From: an uncultured Erysipelotrichaceae bacterium
Lineage (GTDB): Bacteria > Bacillota_I > Bacilli_A > Erysipelotrichales > Erysipelotrichaceae
Direction of reading: 5' to 3'
Length of the DNA stretch: 36,089 nucleotides
NCBI GenBank assembly: GCA_902766005.1
Contig: CACXCB010000049.1
Span: 1 to 36,089, forward strand
The first letter of the stretch is position 1. Every line of letters begins with the position of its first letter. The position numbers were made by a program, and so were the translations under genes. Positions 1-5,873 of this stretch are shown one piece after another. The notes beneath the pieces are model-generated. The model worked only from the letters and a program-made list of their open reading frames with translations. It searched no databases and had not been told where the DNA came from.

Positions 1-171
1 CACTGCATCATTGTGTTTCTTTTCCAGATAAGAGAATACGGTGCTGATATCATTGATACTCTGTTTACACATGTTCTCTTTCTGCGCCAGTGACGCGATC
101 TCCGCTGCAGACAGGTCTATTTTCAGATCTGCCGCACTGCTGGCGATCTGCTCGAATACTGTCTCATTCAT
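1..171 (-). CDS. istB: IS21-family helper ATPase IstB, N-terminal fragment (cut by window edge)
   Basis: Reading the reverse strand from 171 gives an open frame of 57 codons beginning MNETVFEQIASSAADLKIDL and still open at base 1. Its start codon overlaps the stop of the transposase gene by 8 bases (ATGAATGA), the arrangement expected of the istA-istB pair in IS21 elements, where IstB is an AAA+ ATPase that assists transposition. The Walker motifs lie outside the window, so the identification rests on position and overlap plus the helical N-terminus. It was not visible as a complete reading frame because it is truncated at the edge. Confidence 0.75.
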   Translation of the reverse strand, partial: MNETVFEQIASSAADLKIDLSAAEIASLAQKENMCKQSINDISTVFSYLEKKHNDAV

Positions 172-1489
172 TCCAGCTCACCGCCTTTGCAAAATTGAAC
201 TTTTCAAACGCTGATGAGGGTTCAGGTTCTTCAAGCTGCGTTACAGTTGTCTTCACCGTCACACTTGGATGCTCCTCAGGCTGATTGACAGCGTACTGGT
301 CTTTGCAGAAGCTGTCCTTGCGGCTCCAGGTCACATTGTGCTGTACGAGCTCCCTGGAGAGTTCATCATCATAGATATACAGCGTGAACGCATCTCTCCT
401 TACGCGGCACAGCTTCTTTGTATACCAATAAGGGACGCCATATCTTCTGCCCTCGTAGTTGACGAAGCCGTCAAAACTGATCTTTCTGAGCGGGCACAGA
501 TACTTCAGCACATCATGTGTCATGTTCAGCGTGCCCGCCGTCTTCTGACATTCAGACAGATGCTTATCATGCGGCACACAATCCACTGCACGATGGTATC
601 TTCCGTTCTGATCATTGCACCATTTCAATGCCTCATAGTTCAGATCTGTGATATTACTGAATACACGGCCTGCCATGAAGTTCTCTTTGACAAAGCGAAC
701 AAGCCGCTCCACCTTGCCTTTAGTAAAAGGATGGGCGACTTTGCACAGCTTGGTCTTAAACCCGATGACATTCATGAACTCTTCATAGTCACTCTGCCAG
801 ATCGGATTTCCATCCGGATCTCTGCCTGTCGTAACACTCTTCATGTTATCTGTGAGCACATTCTCAGGAATACCCATATAAATAAAGGCATGGATCATTC
901 CTATAAACAGATGTTCCTGCTTGGCGTCGGGAAAGAATTCGATATATCTTTCGCCGCAATGGTGGCAGATCATCGCAAAGCAGGCGACACGGAAAGTACC
1001 GCTGCCATCTGATTTCTCCACATTTACAAATCCCCAGTCCATCTGGTATGACTCGCCCGGACCGGTTTCGTAACGGCGGCCGCGGTTGCCTTGCGGACTT
1101 ACTGTCTGTCTTTCTGCCGGGACAAGGTCACGATGATCTTCAACATATTTGCGAATGGTCGTGACACTGCCTGAGTAACCCAATGGCTTGATCCTGTCAT
1201 AGATAACTTCTGAATTGGTCACCCGAATTTTAAGCAGATCATCAACGACACCAGTATAGCCACTTAATACAGTCACTTCAGCTTTGCGGCCGGTATTGCC
1301 ATGCGGCATAAACTCAAAGTTATTTCTTTTCAGCCGTCTGAGTTTCTTGCGTGTTATACCGGTTCTTCTCTGAAGTTCTGCAAGATTCACTTTCGTCAGG
1401 TCAAACTTTTCACCTGCTTCTGCCTTCATCTCATCGAGGGCATGTGTTAATATTTCTTGTAGGTCATTACTTAATCCAAAGTCTGTCAA
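164..1489 (-). CDS. istA: IS21-family transposase IstA
   Basis: This is a 441-residue DDE transposase. An N-terminal helix-turn-helix region (about residues 35-115) is followed by an rve-type integrase core with D151 (in QMDWGFV), D214 (in LTDNMKS) and E261 (in KGKVERLVRFVKENF), the spacing typical of IS21 IstA. The start is a TTG just after a strong AAGGAGG site at 1494-1500, with slightly short spacing. It overlaps istB, and the element's terminal repeats lie directly upstream at 1572-1644. The frame is intact, so the element could be active if istB and the far end are intact. Confidence 0.93.
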   Translation of the reverse strand: MTDFGLSNDLQEILTHALDEMKAEAGEKFDLTKVNLAELQRRTGITRKKLRRLKRNNFEFMPHGNTGRKAEVTVLSGYTGVVDDLLKIRVTNSEVIYDRIKPLGYSGSVTTIRKYVEDHRDLVPAERQTVSPQGNRGRRYETGPGESYQMDWGFVNVEKSDGSGTFRVACFAMICHHCGERYIEFFPDAKQEHLFIGMIHAFIYMGIPENVLTDNMKSVTTGRDPDGNPIWQSDYEEFMNVIGFKTKLCKVAHPFTKGKVERLVRFVKENFMAGRVFSNITDLNYEALKWCNDQNGRYHRAVDCVPHDKHLSECQKTAGTLNMTHDVLKYLCPLRKISFDGFVNYEGRRYGVPYWYTKKLCRVRRDAFTLYIYDDELSRELVQHNVTWSRKDSFCKDQYAVNQPEEHPSVTVKTTVTQLEEPEPSSAFEKFNFAKAVSWNE

Positions 1490-1571
1490 AATTCCTCCTT
1501 TTCACTGATGTATTAGCCAACAACAGTGTACAAGGAATTGAAGAGCTTGTGTAATGGCCGTTTTACTTTAC

Positions 1572-1644
1572 TGGCCCTTTTTACCGGACACTTTATGGCC
1601 CAATTGTGCGGACAATCGATGGCCCTTTTACCCGGACGCTAACA
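1572..1644. repeat. IS21 element end with three 24-bp-spaced transposase-binding repeats
   Basis: TGGCCC followed about 8 bases later by GGAC occurs at 1572, 1596 and 1620, exactly 24 bases apart. The block ends with GGACGCTAACA at 1644; read inward, this end begins with the TG dinucleotide typical of IS21 tips. Multiple internal repeats at each end are a known property of IS21 elements and bind the transposase. The opposite end lies to the left, outside the window. Flanking DNA resumes at 1645. Confidence 0.75.
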
Positions 1645-1680
1645 TTGCTCATCTGTACATAAAGTAATGGACGGATGTGC
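1645..1680. repeat. 36-nt repeat, copy 1
   Basis: This stretch, beginning TTGCTCAT exactly at the IS boundary, matches 4803-4838 at 32 of 36 positions by my alignment; the core TGTACATAAAGTAATG is identical. The two copies are in the same orientation and bracket the DUF3990-like and Fic genes. It could be a recombination scar, an attachment-like site, the end of a lost element, or a shared regulatory sequence. Confidence 0.7.
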
Positions 1681-1700
1681 TTAGAAGTATTGCTTATTAA

Positions 1701-1901
1701 GAAAAAGTTTTCATAAGAGGTGACCGTTATAACTTATATCTCCAAATACTCTGGATTTATAGAACGGAGACTGGCTTGCTCTATCCGCTAGAGATAATCG
1801 AGATGACAGGAAAAAACGGTGCAATCATCAGCATGGACATAAAGAAGTATTTAGCATTAGGAAAGTTTCCAGAATTTAATATAACAAACGCTTTAATATA
1901 G
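1701..1901 (+). pseudogene. Decayed gene tail (C-terminal fragment, no start)
   Basis: A frame open from 1701 to the TAG at 1899-1901 has no start codon with a ribosome site. It ends in a plausible protein C-terminus that includes RTETGLLYPLEIIEMTGKNG and KKYLALGKFPEF. The composition and amphipathic pattern look like real coding sequence. The upstream part has been lost, perhaps through the events that placed the IS and the 36-nt repeat here. I do not recognise the family with certainty; an AbiEi-like regulator tail is one guess. Confidence 0.4.
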
Positions 1902-1932
1902 ACATAGCAAATGTTATATCGTGGGGTTTAAT

Positions 1933-2799
1933 ATGAAAGATCTAATTCTTGAAATCCGAAATCGGTTGAATGCCAGTCAGGAAGACTTGGCAAAGATGAT
2001 CGGCATCTCCTATGCAACCGTGAACCGGTGGGAAAACGGACACTCTCAGCCGAACAAGGCAGCGCAGCTTCGCTTATACGATATCTGTAAGGAAAGAAAC
2101 GTCGATCTGGAAGATATCATTCAGAAGAAGATTGAAAAAAGTGCTGCGAAGATCAATAACAGTCCCGAAAATGTTGTATTGTATCATGGTTCCAAATCCG
2201 GCATCAAAGGCCCTATTGCTCCGATAAGCAGAGAACGATGTGATTTTGGTAAAGGGTTTTATATGGGAACGGAGCCCTATCAGCCTTTGACATTGATCAG
2301 TGATTTTGAGGAGTCAAAGTTCTATGTTCTCAGCTTGGATATGACAGGATTGCGTTTATTGAACGTTAAGCCTGATCTGGAATGGGCAATGCTTGTGGCT
2401 TACAACAGGGGAAAGATGGATGAAGTGAGAGGAACTTCACTTTATGAGCACTATGCTGCAATGGCAAATGGTTATGATGTGGTAGTTGGCAGTATCGCCG
2501 ACGACAGAATGTTCTATGTTTTGGACAACTTCTTCCTGGGAAACATTACCGACAAAGCACTTGTCATGAGCCTGTCTGCTCTGCAGCCGGGGAAGCAGTA
2601 TGTTGCAATTACCGAGAAGGCATGTAAGCATGTGAAGATAGAAGCTGAGATTGAGCTGTCTCAGCTGGAGCGGATTTTTCTTCGGGATCTGAGTGAATCC
2701 AACCGTGTGAAAGGCGTTAATCTTGCTGATGAAATTTGCAGAGACTATCGAAGAGAGGGCCGGTTCTTCGATGAAATTCTAAAGGAAGACGGTAGGTAA
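1933..2799 (+). CDS. XRE helix-turn-helix fused to DUF3990-like (ADP-ribosyltransferase-type) domain
   Basis: This is a 288-residue two-domain protein. Residues 1-60 are a Cro/C1-type helix-turn-helix (SQEDLAKMIGISYATVNRWENG), and from about residue 80 onward VLYHGSKSG and DFGKGFYMGTEP match the start of DUF3990. That family has an ADP-ribosyltransferase-like fold and is often met in toxin modules; H85 and the following Tyr would be the nucleotide-site residues. I chose ATG 1933 over the in-frame GTG 1921 because the fold begins there and GTGGGG can serve as a weak ribosome site. The gene is followed after 5 bases by the 136-aa partner, so the two are surely co-transcribed. The DNA-binding domain suggests autoregulation. 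Toxin activity is inferred from the family, not shown. Confidence 0.72.
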   Translation: MKDLILEIRNRLNASQEDLAKMIGISYATVNRWENGHSQPNKAAQLRLYDICKERNVDLEDIIQKKIEKSAAKINNSPENVVLYHGSKSGIKGPIAPISRERCDFGKGFYMGTEPYQPLTLISDFEESKFYVLSLDMTGLRLLNVKPDLEWAMLVAYNRGKMDEVRGTSLYEHYAAMANGYDVVVGSIADDRMFYVLDNFFLGNITDKALVMSLSALQPGKQYVAITEKACKHVKIEAEIELSQLERIFLRDLSESNRVKGVNLADEICRDYRREGRFFDEILKEDGR

Positions 2800-2804
2800 C
2801 AATC

Positions 2805-3215
2805 ATGGATAGCATTCAATTAAAGCTTTGCGATATCCAAGGCCGTCTGTTTGAGCGTTCTATTGCCTATGCAAGTGAAGGCTTCATCCGTGATTTTATG
2901 AATTCGAAGGTAGCTGAGCATTTGGATTCTCCCTACAATAAGCTGCAGTGGATGGGAGAAGAATATCTGATTGACGAACTGAAGGATGAAAAGACACTGG
3001 AAACAGAAGGGGAAATATACTCCCCTGAAATTCTGTACTGGATTGGATATTTATATCGCTACTGGGCCTGTACACGAGGTGAGGGGAGCAAGAGAATCTA
3101 CCGGCAGGCACCGGCAAAAACCATGAAGCGGAATTATATGGCTTTTCATACGTTAGACCCTGATGTAGCGATTGATGATTTGATTGAAATATATAAACAA
3201 AGAAAGAAACAGTGA
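2805..3215 (+). CDS. Small partner protein of the DUF3990-like gene (putative antitoxin or accessory)
   Basis: A 136-residue soluble, mostly helical, charged protein with no signal peptide or membrane segment. It starts 5 bases after the upstream stop, which marks translational coupling. Aromatic residues cluster in the middle (LYWIGYLYRYWACTRGEG) and the C-terminus reads DPDVAIDDLIEIYKQRKKQ. Two-gene cassettes pairing a DUF3990 protein with a small helical protein are common in gut Bacillota, and the small gene is a reasonable candidate for the neutralising partner. I see no motif that fixes its function. Confidence 0.6.
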   Translation: MDSIQLKLCDIQGRLFERSIAYASEGFIRDFMNSKVAEHLDSPYNKLQWMGEEYLIDELKDEKTLETEGEIYSPEILYWIGYLYRYWACTRGEGSKRIYRQAPAKTMKRNYMAFHTLDPDVAIDDLIEIYKQRKKQ

Positions 3216-3299
3216 TCCAGATCGCAAATAACATGAAAACACTGCAGATGTTGCAAAAATTTCAAGTTATTATATGCGTCAGGTTTTATTCACAGATTG

Positions 3300-3353
3300 T
3301 TTTCTCCCAGAGCGTTGACTTTTCTCCCAAAACGGCATAATATTTGGGAGAAA
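3300..3353 (+). promoter_or_regulatory. Promoter of the Fic gene with TTTCTCCCA operator-like boxes
   Basis: TTGACT (3315-3320) and TAATAT (3338-3343) are separated by 17 bases, a near-consensus sigma-A promoter. TTTCTCCCA occurs at 3301-3309, again inside the spacer at 3321-3329, and as the inverse TGGGAGAAA at 3345-3353 near the expected transcription start. Boxes overlapping the promoter point to repression, probably by the Fic protein's own C-terminal winged-helix domain (inference). Confidence 0.7.
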
Positions 3354-3365
3354 GGGGCGGAGATC

Positions 3366-4409
3366 ATGCGAGTGTTTGATTACAGTGTATTTGAGAAAAT
3401 TCAATGGGATAATGAGACTGTTGCACTGCTTGCACAGATTCACGAATATAAAGGCCGTCAAGAGCTGTATCTGAAACAGAAGCCGGCTGTTCTTGATCAC
3501 TTGATAGAAGTTGCAAAAATACAGAGCACTGAGAGTTCTAATAAGATTGAGGGGATTGTTACAACAAACACAAGAATAAAAGAACTCGTTGCCGAGAAAA
3601 CTACGCCCAGGAACAGAGATGAGAAGGAAATTGCCGGATACAGGGATGTGCTTGCGCTGATTCATGATCGCTTTGAGTACATCCCTATAAGATCATCTGT
3701 TATTCTTCAGCTGCATCGTGATTTGTACAAGTATTCCGGTATGGATATTGGTGGCCGGTATAAGAACACACAGAATTATATCAGCGCAACAACAGCGGAA
3801 GGAAAATCATACATCTTGTTTACACCGTTGCCACCCTATGAAACGCCGGAGGCAATTGAAAAGATTTGTGAACAATATAATCATGCAGTTGACAGTGGCG
3901 TAGTCGATTCGCTTCTGCTGATACCGGTATTCATCAAGGACTTTCTATGCATTCATCCATTCAATGACGGGAATGGAAGGATGAGCAGACTGCTGACGAC
4001 ACTGTTGCTGTACCAAAGAGGATATGTGGTTGGCCGTTACATCAGTCTGGAACATATAATCGAAAAAACAAAAAGCTCTTATTACGATGTTCTGGAAGAA
4101 ACTTCTGAAGGGTGGAACGAAGGCCAAAACAGTTATGCCGCATTTATCAAATACCTGCTTGGAGTTGTTCTCAAAGCATACAGGGATTTTGAAGAGCGTG
4201 TAGATCTGTTTGATGAGAAGCTTTCCGCCTATGATTTGGTGAAACGGGCAGCTGAGCGGAAAATAGCTGATTTTACGAAGAGCGAGATCATGGAACTATG
4301 TCCTGAAATAAAGAGCTCATCTGTAGAAGCGTCTTTAAAAAAGCTGTGTGATGAAGGTTTCTTGAAAAAGATAGGATCTGGGAGAGCAACAAAGTATTTC
4401 AAATTATAA
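3366..4409 (+). CDS. Fic-domain protein (putative AMP-transferase) with winged-helix C-terminus
   Basis: This is a 347-residue Fic protein. An N-terminal inhibitory helix carries S58-N-K-I-E62-G63, matching the (S/T)xxxE(G/N) motif whose glutamate blocks ATP in class II Fic enzymes. The catalytic motif HPFNDGNGRMSR lies at 197-208 and is complete, with H197 the expected base. The last 70 residues look like a winged helix (TKSEIMELCPEIKSSSVEASLKKLCDEG). The start at ATG 3366 follows GGGGCGGAG and sits just downstream of the promoter; the in-frame ATG at 3297 lies upstream of that promoter and is rejected. The family transfers AMP to target hydroxyls. The target here is unknown. Confidence 0.9.
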   Translation: MRVFDYSVFEKIQWDNETVALLAQIHEYKGRQELYLKQKPAVLDHLIEVAKIQSTESSNKIEGIVTTNTRIKELVAEKTTPRNRDEKEIAGYRDVLALIHDRFEYIPIRSSVILQLHRDLYKYSGMDIGGRYKNTQNYISATTAEGKSYILFTPLPPYETPEAIEKICEQYNHAVDSGVVDSLLLIPVFIKDFLCIHPFNDGNGRMSRLLTTLLLYQRGYVVGRYISLEHIIEKTKSSYYDVLEETSEGWNEGQNSYAAFIKYLLGVVLKAYRDFEERVDLFDEKLSAYDLVKRAAERKIADFTKSEIMELCPEIKSSSVEASLKKLCDEGFLKKIGSGRATKYFKL

Positions 4410-4503
4410 TTTCTCCCACTTGGTAACGAAATCTCCCAAATTGACTACGAATTTGGGAGATAAGTAATTTAACTGGGAGAAAGCAAGCCCTGCTAGTGGG
4501 AGA
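4410..4503. repeat. Nested inverted TCTCCCA repeats downstream of the Fic gene
   Basis: TTTCTCCCA at 4410-4418 and TGGGAGAAA at 4474-4482 surround a perfect 11-bp inverted repeat, TCTCCCAAATT (4432-4442) and AATTTGGGAGA (4450-4460), with a 7-base centre. A further TGGGAGA lies at 4497-4503. These are the same boxes as in the promoter in front of the gene. The inner hairpin has no U-tract, so it is unlikely to be a terminator; a protein-binding array is more likely. Confidence 0.65.
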
Positions 4504-4762
4504 CCGAAAGGTTTTTTCATATCTAAAGTGAATTGCCTGCAAAAAAACACGCTTTCTTTATACAGGTAATCCATCTGAACATCATTTAGCGGAATTTAAA
4601 TTGAATGATGTAAAATAAATCACACCTGAGTAATTCATAAACCTTGAAAATCTGATAACAGAATATTATTACTATGCTCAAAAATTTATTCAATTACAGT
4701 TTGTAATAAACAGAGCTGGTATAGATATTGATATATCTATTATGAAAAATTCTTTGGAACTT
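4504..4762. other. AT-rich spacer without a recognisable gene
   Basis: No reading frame with a ribosome site and no RNA gene was recognised here. Short open stretches, such as one around 4700-4830, lack starts and coding character. The spacer leads into the hairpin at 4763. Confidence 0.5.
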
Positions 4763-4804
4763 AGCCTATATGAGATTCTATTCTCATATAGGCTTTTTCT
4801 TTTT
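4763..4804 (+). terminator. Strong intrinsic terminator
   Basis: A perfect 13-bp stem, AGCCTATATGAGA (4763-4775) with TCTCATATAGGCT (4782-4794), has a 6-base loop and is followed by TTTTTCTTTTT. It would end transcription coming from the Fic region. Confidence 0.88.
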
Positions 4805-4838
4805 GCTCATTTGTACATAAAGTAATGAACGTTTGTGC
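4803..4838. repeat. 36-nt repeat, copy 2
   Basis: This is the partner of 1645-1680, in the same orientation, with four differences over 36 bases. It starts in the U-tract of the preceding terminator and so marks the right border of the toxin-like segment. Confidence 0.7.
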
Positions 4839-4916
4839 ATGGCACTATCACAGATAAAGAAAAAATGCATTCATAAAAGAGTAGGAAAGTAAAAATATAT
4901 TTATGTGATTAAAAAG

Positions 4917-4978
4917 TGCATATTTGCATTGCTTTAATATCTAAAAATGCATATTTTGGAAAAAACATTGATTATAAT
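4917..4978 (+). promoter_or_regulatory. Candidate promoter with TGCATATTT direct repeats for the small regulator operon
   Basis: TGCATATTT is present at 4917-4925 and 4948-4956, 31 bases (about three helical turns) apart, and a shorter TGCAT lies at 4866. TATAAT at 4973-4978 has no good -35 sequence; the second repeat occupies that place. A missing -35 overlapped by a repeat suits an activator-dependent promoter. This is inference from spacing only. Confidence 0.4.
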
Positions 4979-5092
4979 GTGCTAATATAGTAAAGCCAAA
5001 AATTATCAAATGGTGCAGCTCGCTTCTTATTTGGGACGAAACAATTTACTTCATTAAAAGATATTCTTAATTAATAATACAGAGGTTTTATT

Positions 5093-5422
5093 ATGGATTA
5101 TTCTGAAAGAATAGAAGAATTTGAAACATCTTGCCACATGTATAAAACATTGAAGAAAGAAATTGAGGCATCCAAAAACAAAGAACTCGATCCGTTAGGC
5201 AAAATTACGTTAAAGATGTATCAGGAACAAGTGGATTTTGTCGAAAACAAATTTGAAGAAATAAAAAGAACACTTGGTACACATGCAGCTATGTTACTGT
5301 GGAAACTTATGATTGAAGAAGATACCAGAGATGATATATCTGCAAAATACAAAGTACCAAAGAAAACATTGAATGGATGGATTGATGATTCATTGCAGAA
5401 TCTATTTGAATCCAGATGTTGA
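5093..5422 (+). CDS. Small helix-turn-helix protein, first of a paralogous pair
   Basis: A 109-residue acidic protein with no membrane segment. The first 70 residues are predicted helical (EEFETSCHMYKTLKKEIEAS, then KMYQEQVDFVENKFEEIKRT). The end (TRDDISAKYKVPKKTLNGWIDD, about 76-100) has the shape of a sigma region 4 or small phage-type helix-turn-helix. The next gene shares its length, helix pattern and C-terminal motif, so they are an old duplication. AGAGG lies 8 bases before the ATG. The position in front of the glycan operon suggests a regulator of that operon, but the family is not one I can name. Confidence 0.65.
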   Translation: MDYSERIEEFETSCHMYKTLKKEIEASKNKELDPLGKITLKMYQEQVDFVENKFEEIKRTLGTHAAMLLWKLMIEEDTRDDISAKYKVPKKTLNGWIDDSLQNLFESRC

Positions 5423-5432
5423 GAATTGAAAC

Positions 5433-5759
5433 ATGAATGATTTTGATATGAATAAACAGGCATTTAAAGATTCATGCAAGATGTTCCGATGGGAAATAGA
5501 AGAATACAACGAACTGGAAATTCGGGAATCTTTGAGTGAAATAGATAAACAAGCAATGATCTTCATGCATGAAGATATTCATTATATACAGAATATATTT
5601 GATAACCTTAAAGAAATGTTTGGTTATACCGCATTTATTATCATGTGGTTATATTATGTAGAAGGCAAAACAAAAAAAGAAATTGCAGAGCAATTTGATA
5701 TGCCAAGAAACAAAGTGGCAAAATATATAAATAAATGGGAGCATGCGTTATTTGAATGA
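5433..5759 (+). CDS. Small helix-turn-helix protein, second of a paralogous pair
   Basis: A 108-residue protein parallel to its upstream neighbour: KDSCKMFRWEIEEYNELEIR corresponds to the neighbour's ETSCHMYKTLKKEIEAS region, and AFIIMWLYYVEGKTKKEIAEQFDMP corresponds to AMLLWKLMIEEDTRDDISAKYKVP. The C-terminal TKKEIAEQFDMPRNKVAKYI is a clear helix-turn-helix of the sigma-70 region 4 type. It begins 10 bases after the previous stop and shares that transcript. Its last codons lie inside a terminator hairpin. Control of downstream transcription is plausible but not shown. Confidence 0.65.
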   Translation: MNDFDMNKQAFKDSCKMFRWEIEEYNELEIRESLSEIDKQAMIFMHEDIHYIQNIFDNLKEMFGYTAFIIMWLYYVEGKTKKEIAEQFDMPRNKVAKYINKWEHALFE

Positions 5760-5770
5760 TGCTCCTTTTT
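5738..5770 (+). terminator. Intrinsic terminator overlapping the end of the second small regulator
   Basis: GGAGCAT (5738-5744) pairs with ATGCTCC (5759-5765), followed directly by TTTTT. The stem includes the stop codon of the gene before it. It separates the regulator pair from the glycan operon. Confidence 0.7.
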
Positions 5771-5783
5771 CATCAGTTTTTCT

Positions 5784-5846
5784 GAGGTGTGCACCTCCGA
5801 AATATTTCGGTTTTTGGTTAATAGCGGTATCGGTTTCGATACCGCT
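5784..5846 (+). promoter_or_regulatory. Tandem hairpin leader in front of the glycan operon (possible attenuator)
   Basis: Three compact hairpins follow one another. GAGGT/ACCTC spans 5784-5797. The perfect 14-base palindrome CCGAAATATTTCGG at 5797-5810 is followed by TTTTT. A 10-bp stem, AGCGGTATCG/CGATACCGCT, spans 5823-5846 with a GTTT loop. The first ribosome site and ATG come at 5861-5876. I see no good promoter between the terminator at 5738 and the first gene, so regulated read-through is a reasonable model. Confidence 0.55.
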
Positions 5847-5873
5847 TTAACCGTATCTAAGGGGAGAAGTATT

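Noticed and set aside
269..1012. A 247-codon frame on the + strand inside the transposase gene
   Set aside because: It is antisense to istA, has no ribosome site, and its translation lacks protein-like character. It is a shadow of the real gene.
3297..3365. A longer N-terminus for the Fic protein from ATG 3297
   Set aside because: The promoter -35 and -10 boxes lie inside it, so the start at 3366 is the only consistent choice.
4690..4825. A short open stretch over the terminator at 4763
   Set aside because: It has no start signal, and the codons cover a perfect hairpin with a T run. RNA structure explains the sequence better.
5787..5873. A longer N-terminus for the DegT aminotransferase
   Set aside because: It would translate through three hairpins, and the family's N-terminus fits ATG 5874 with its GGGGAGAAG site.
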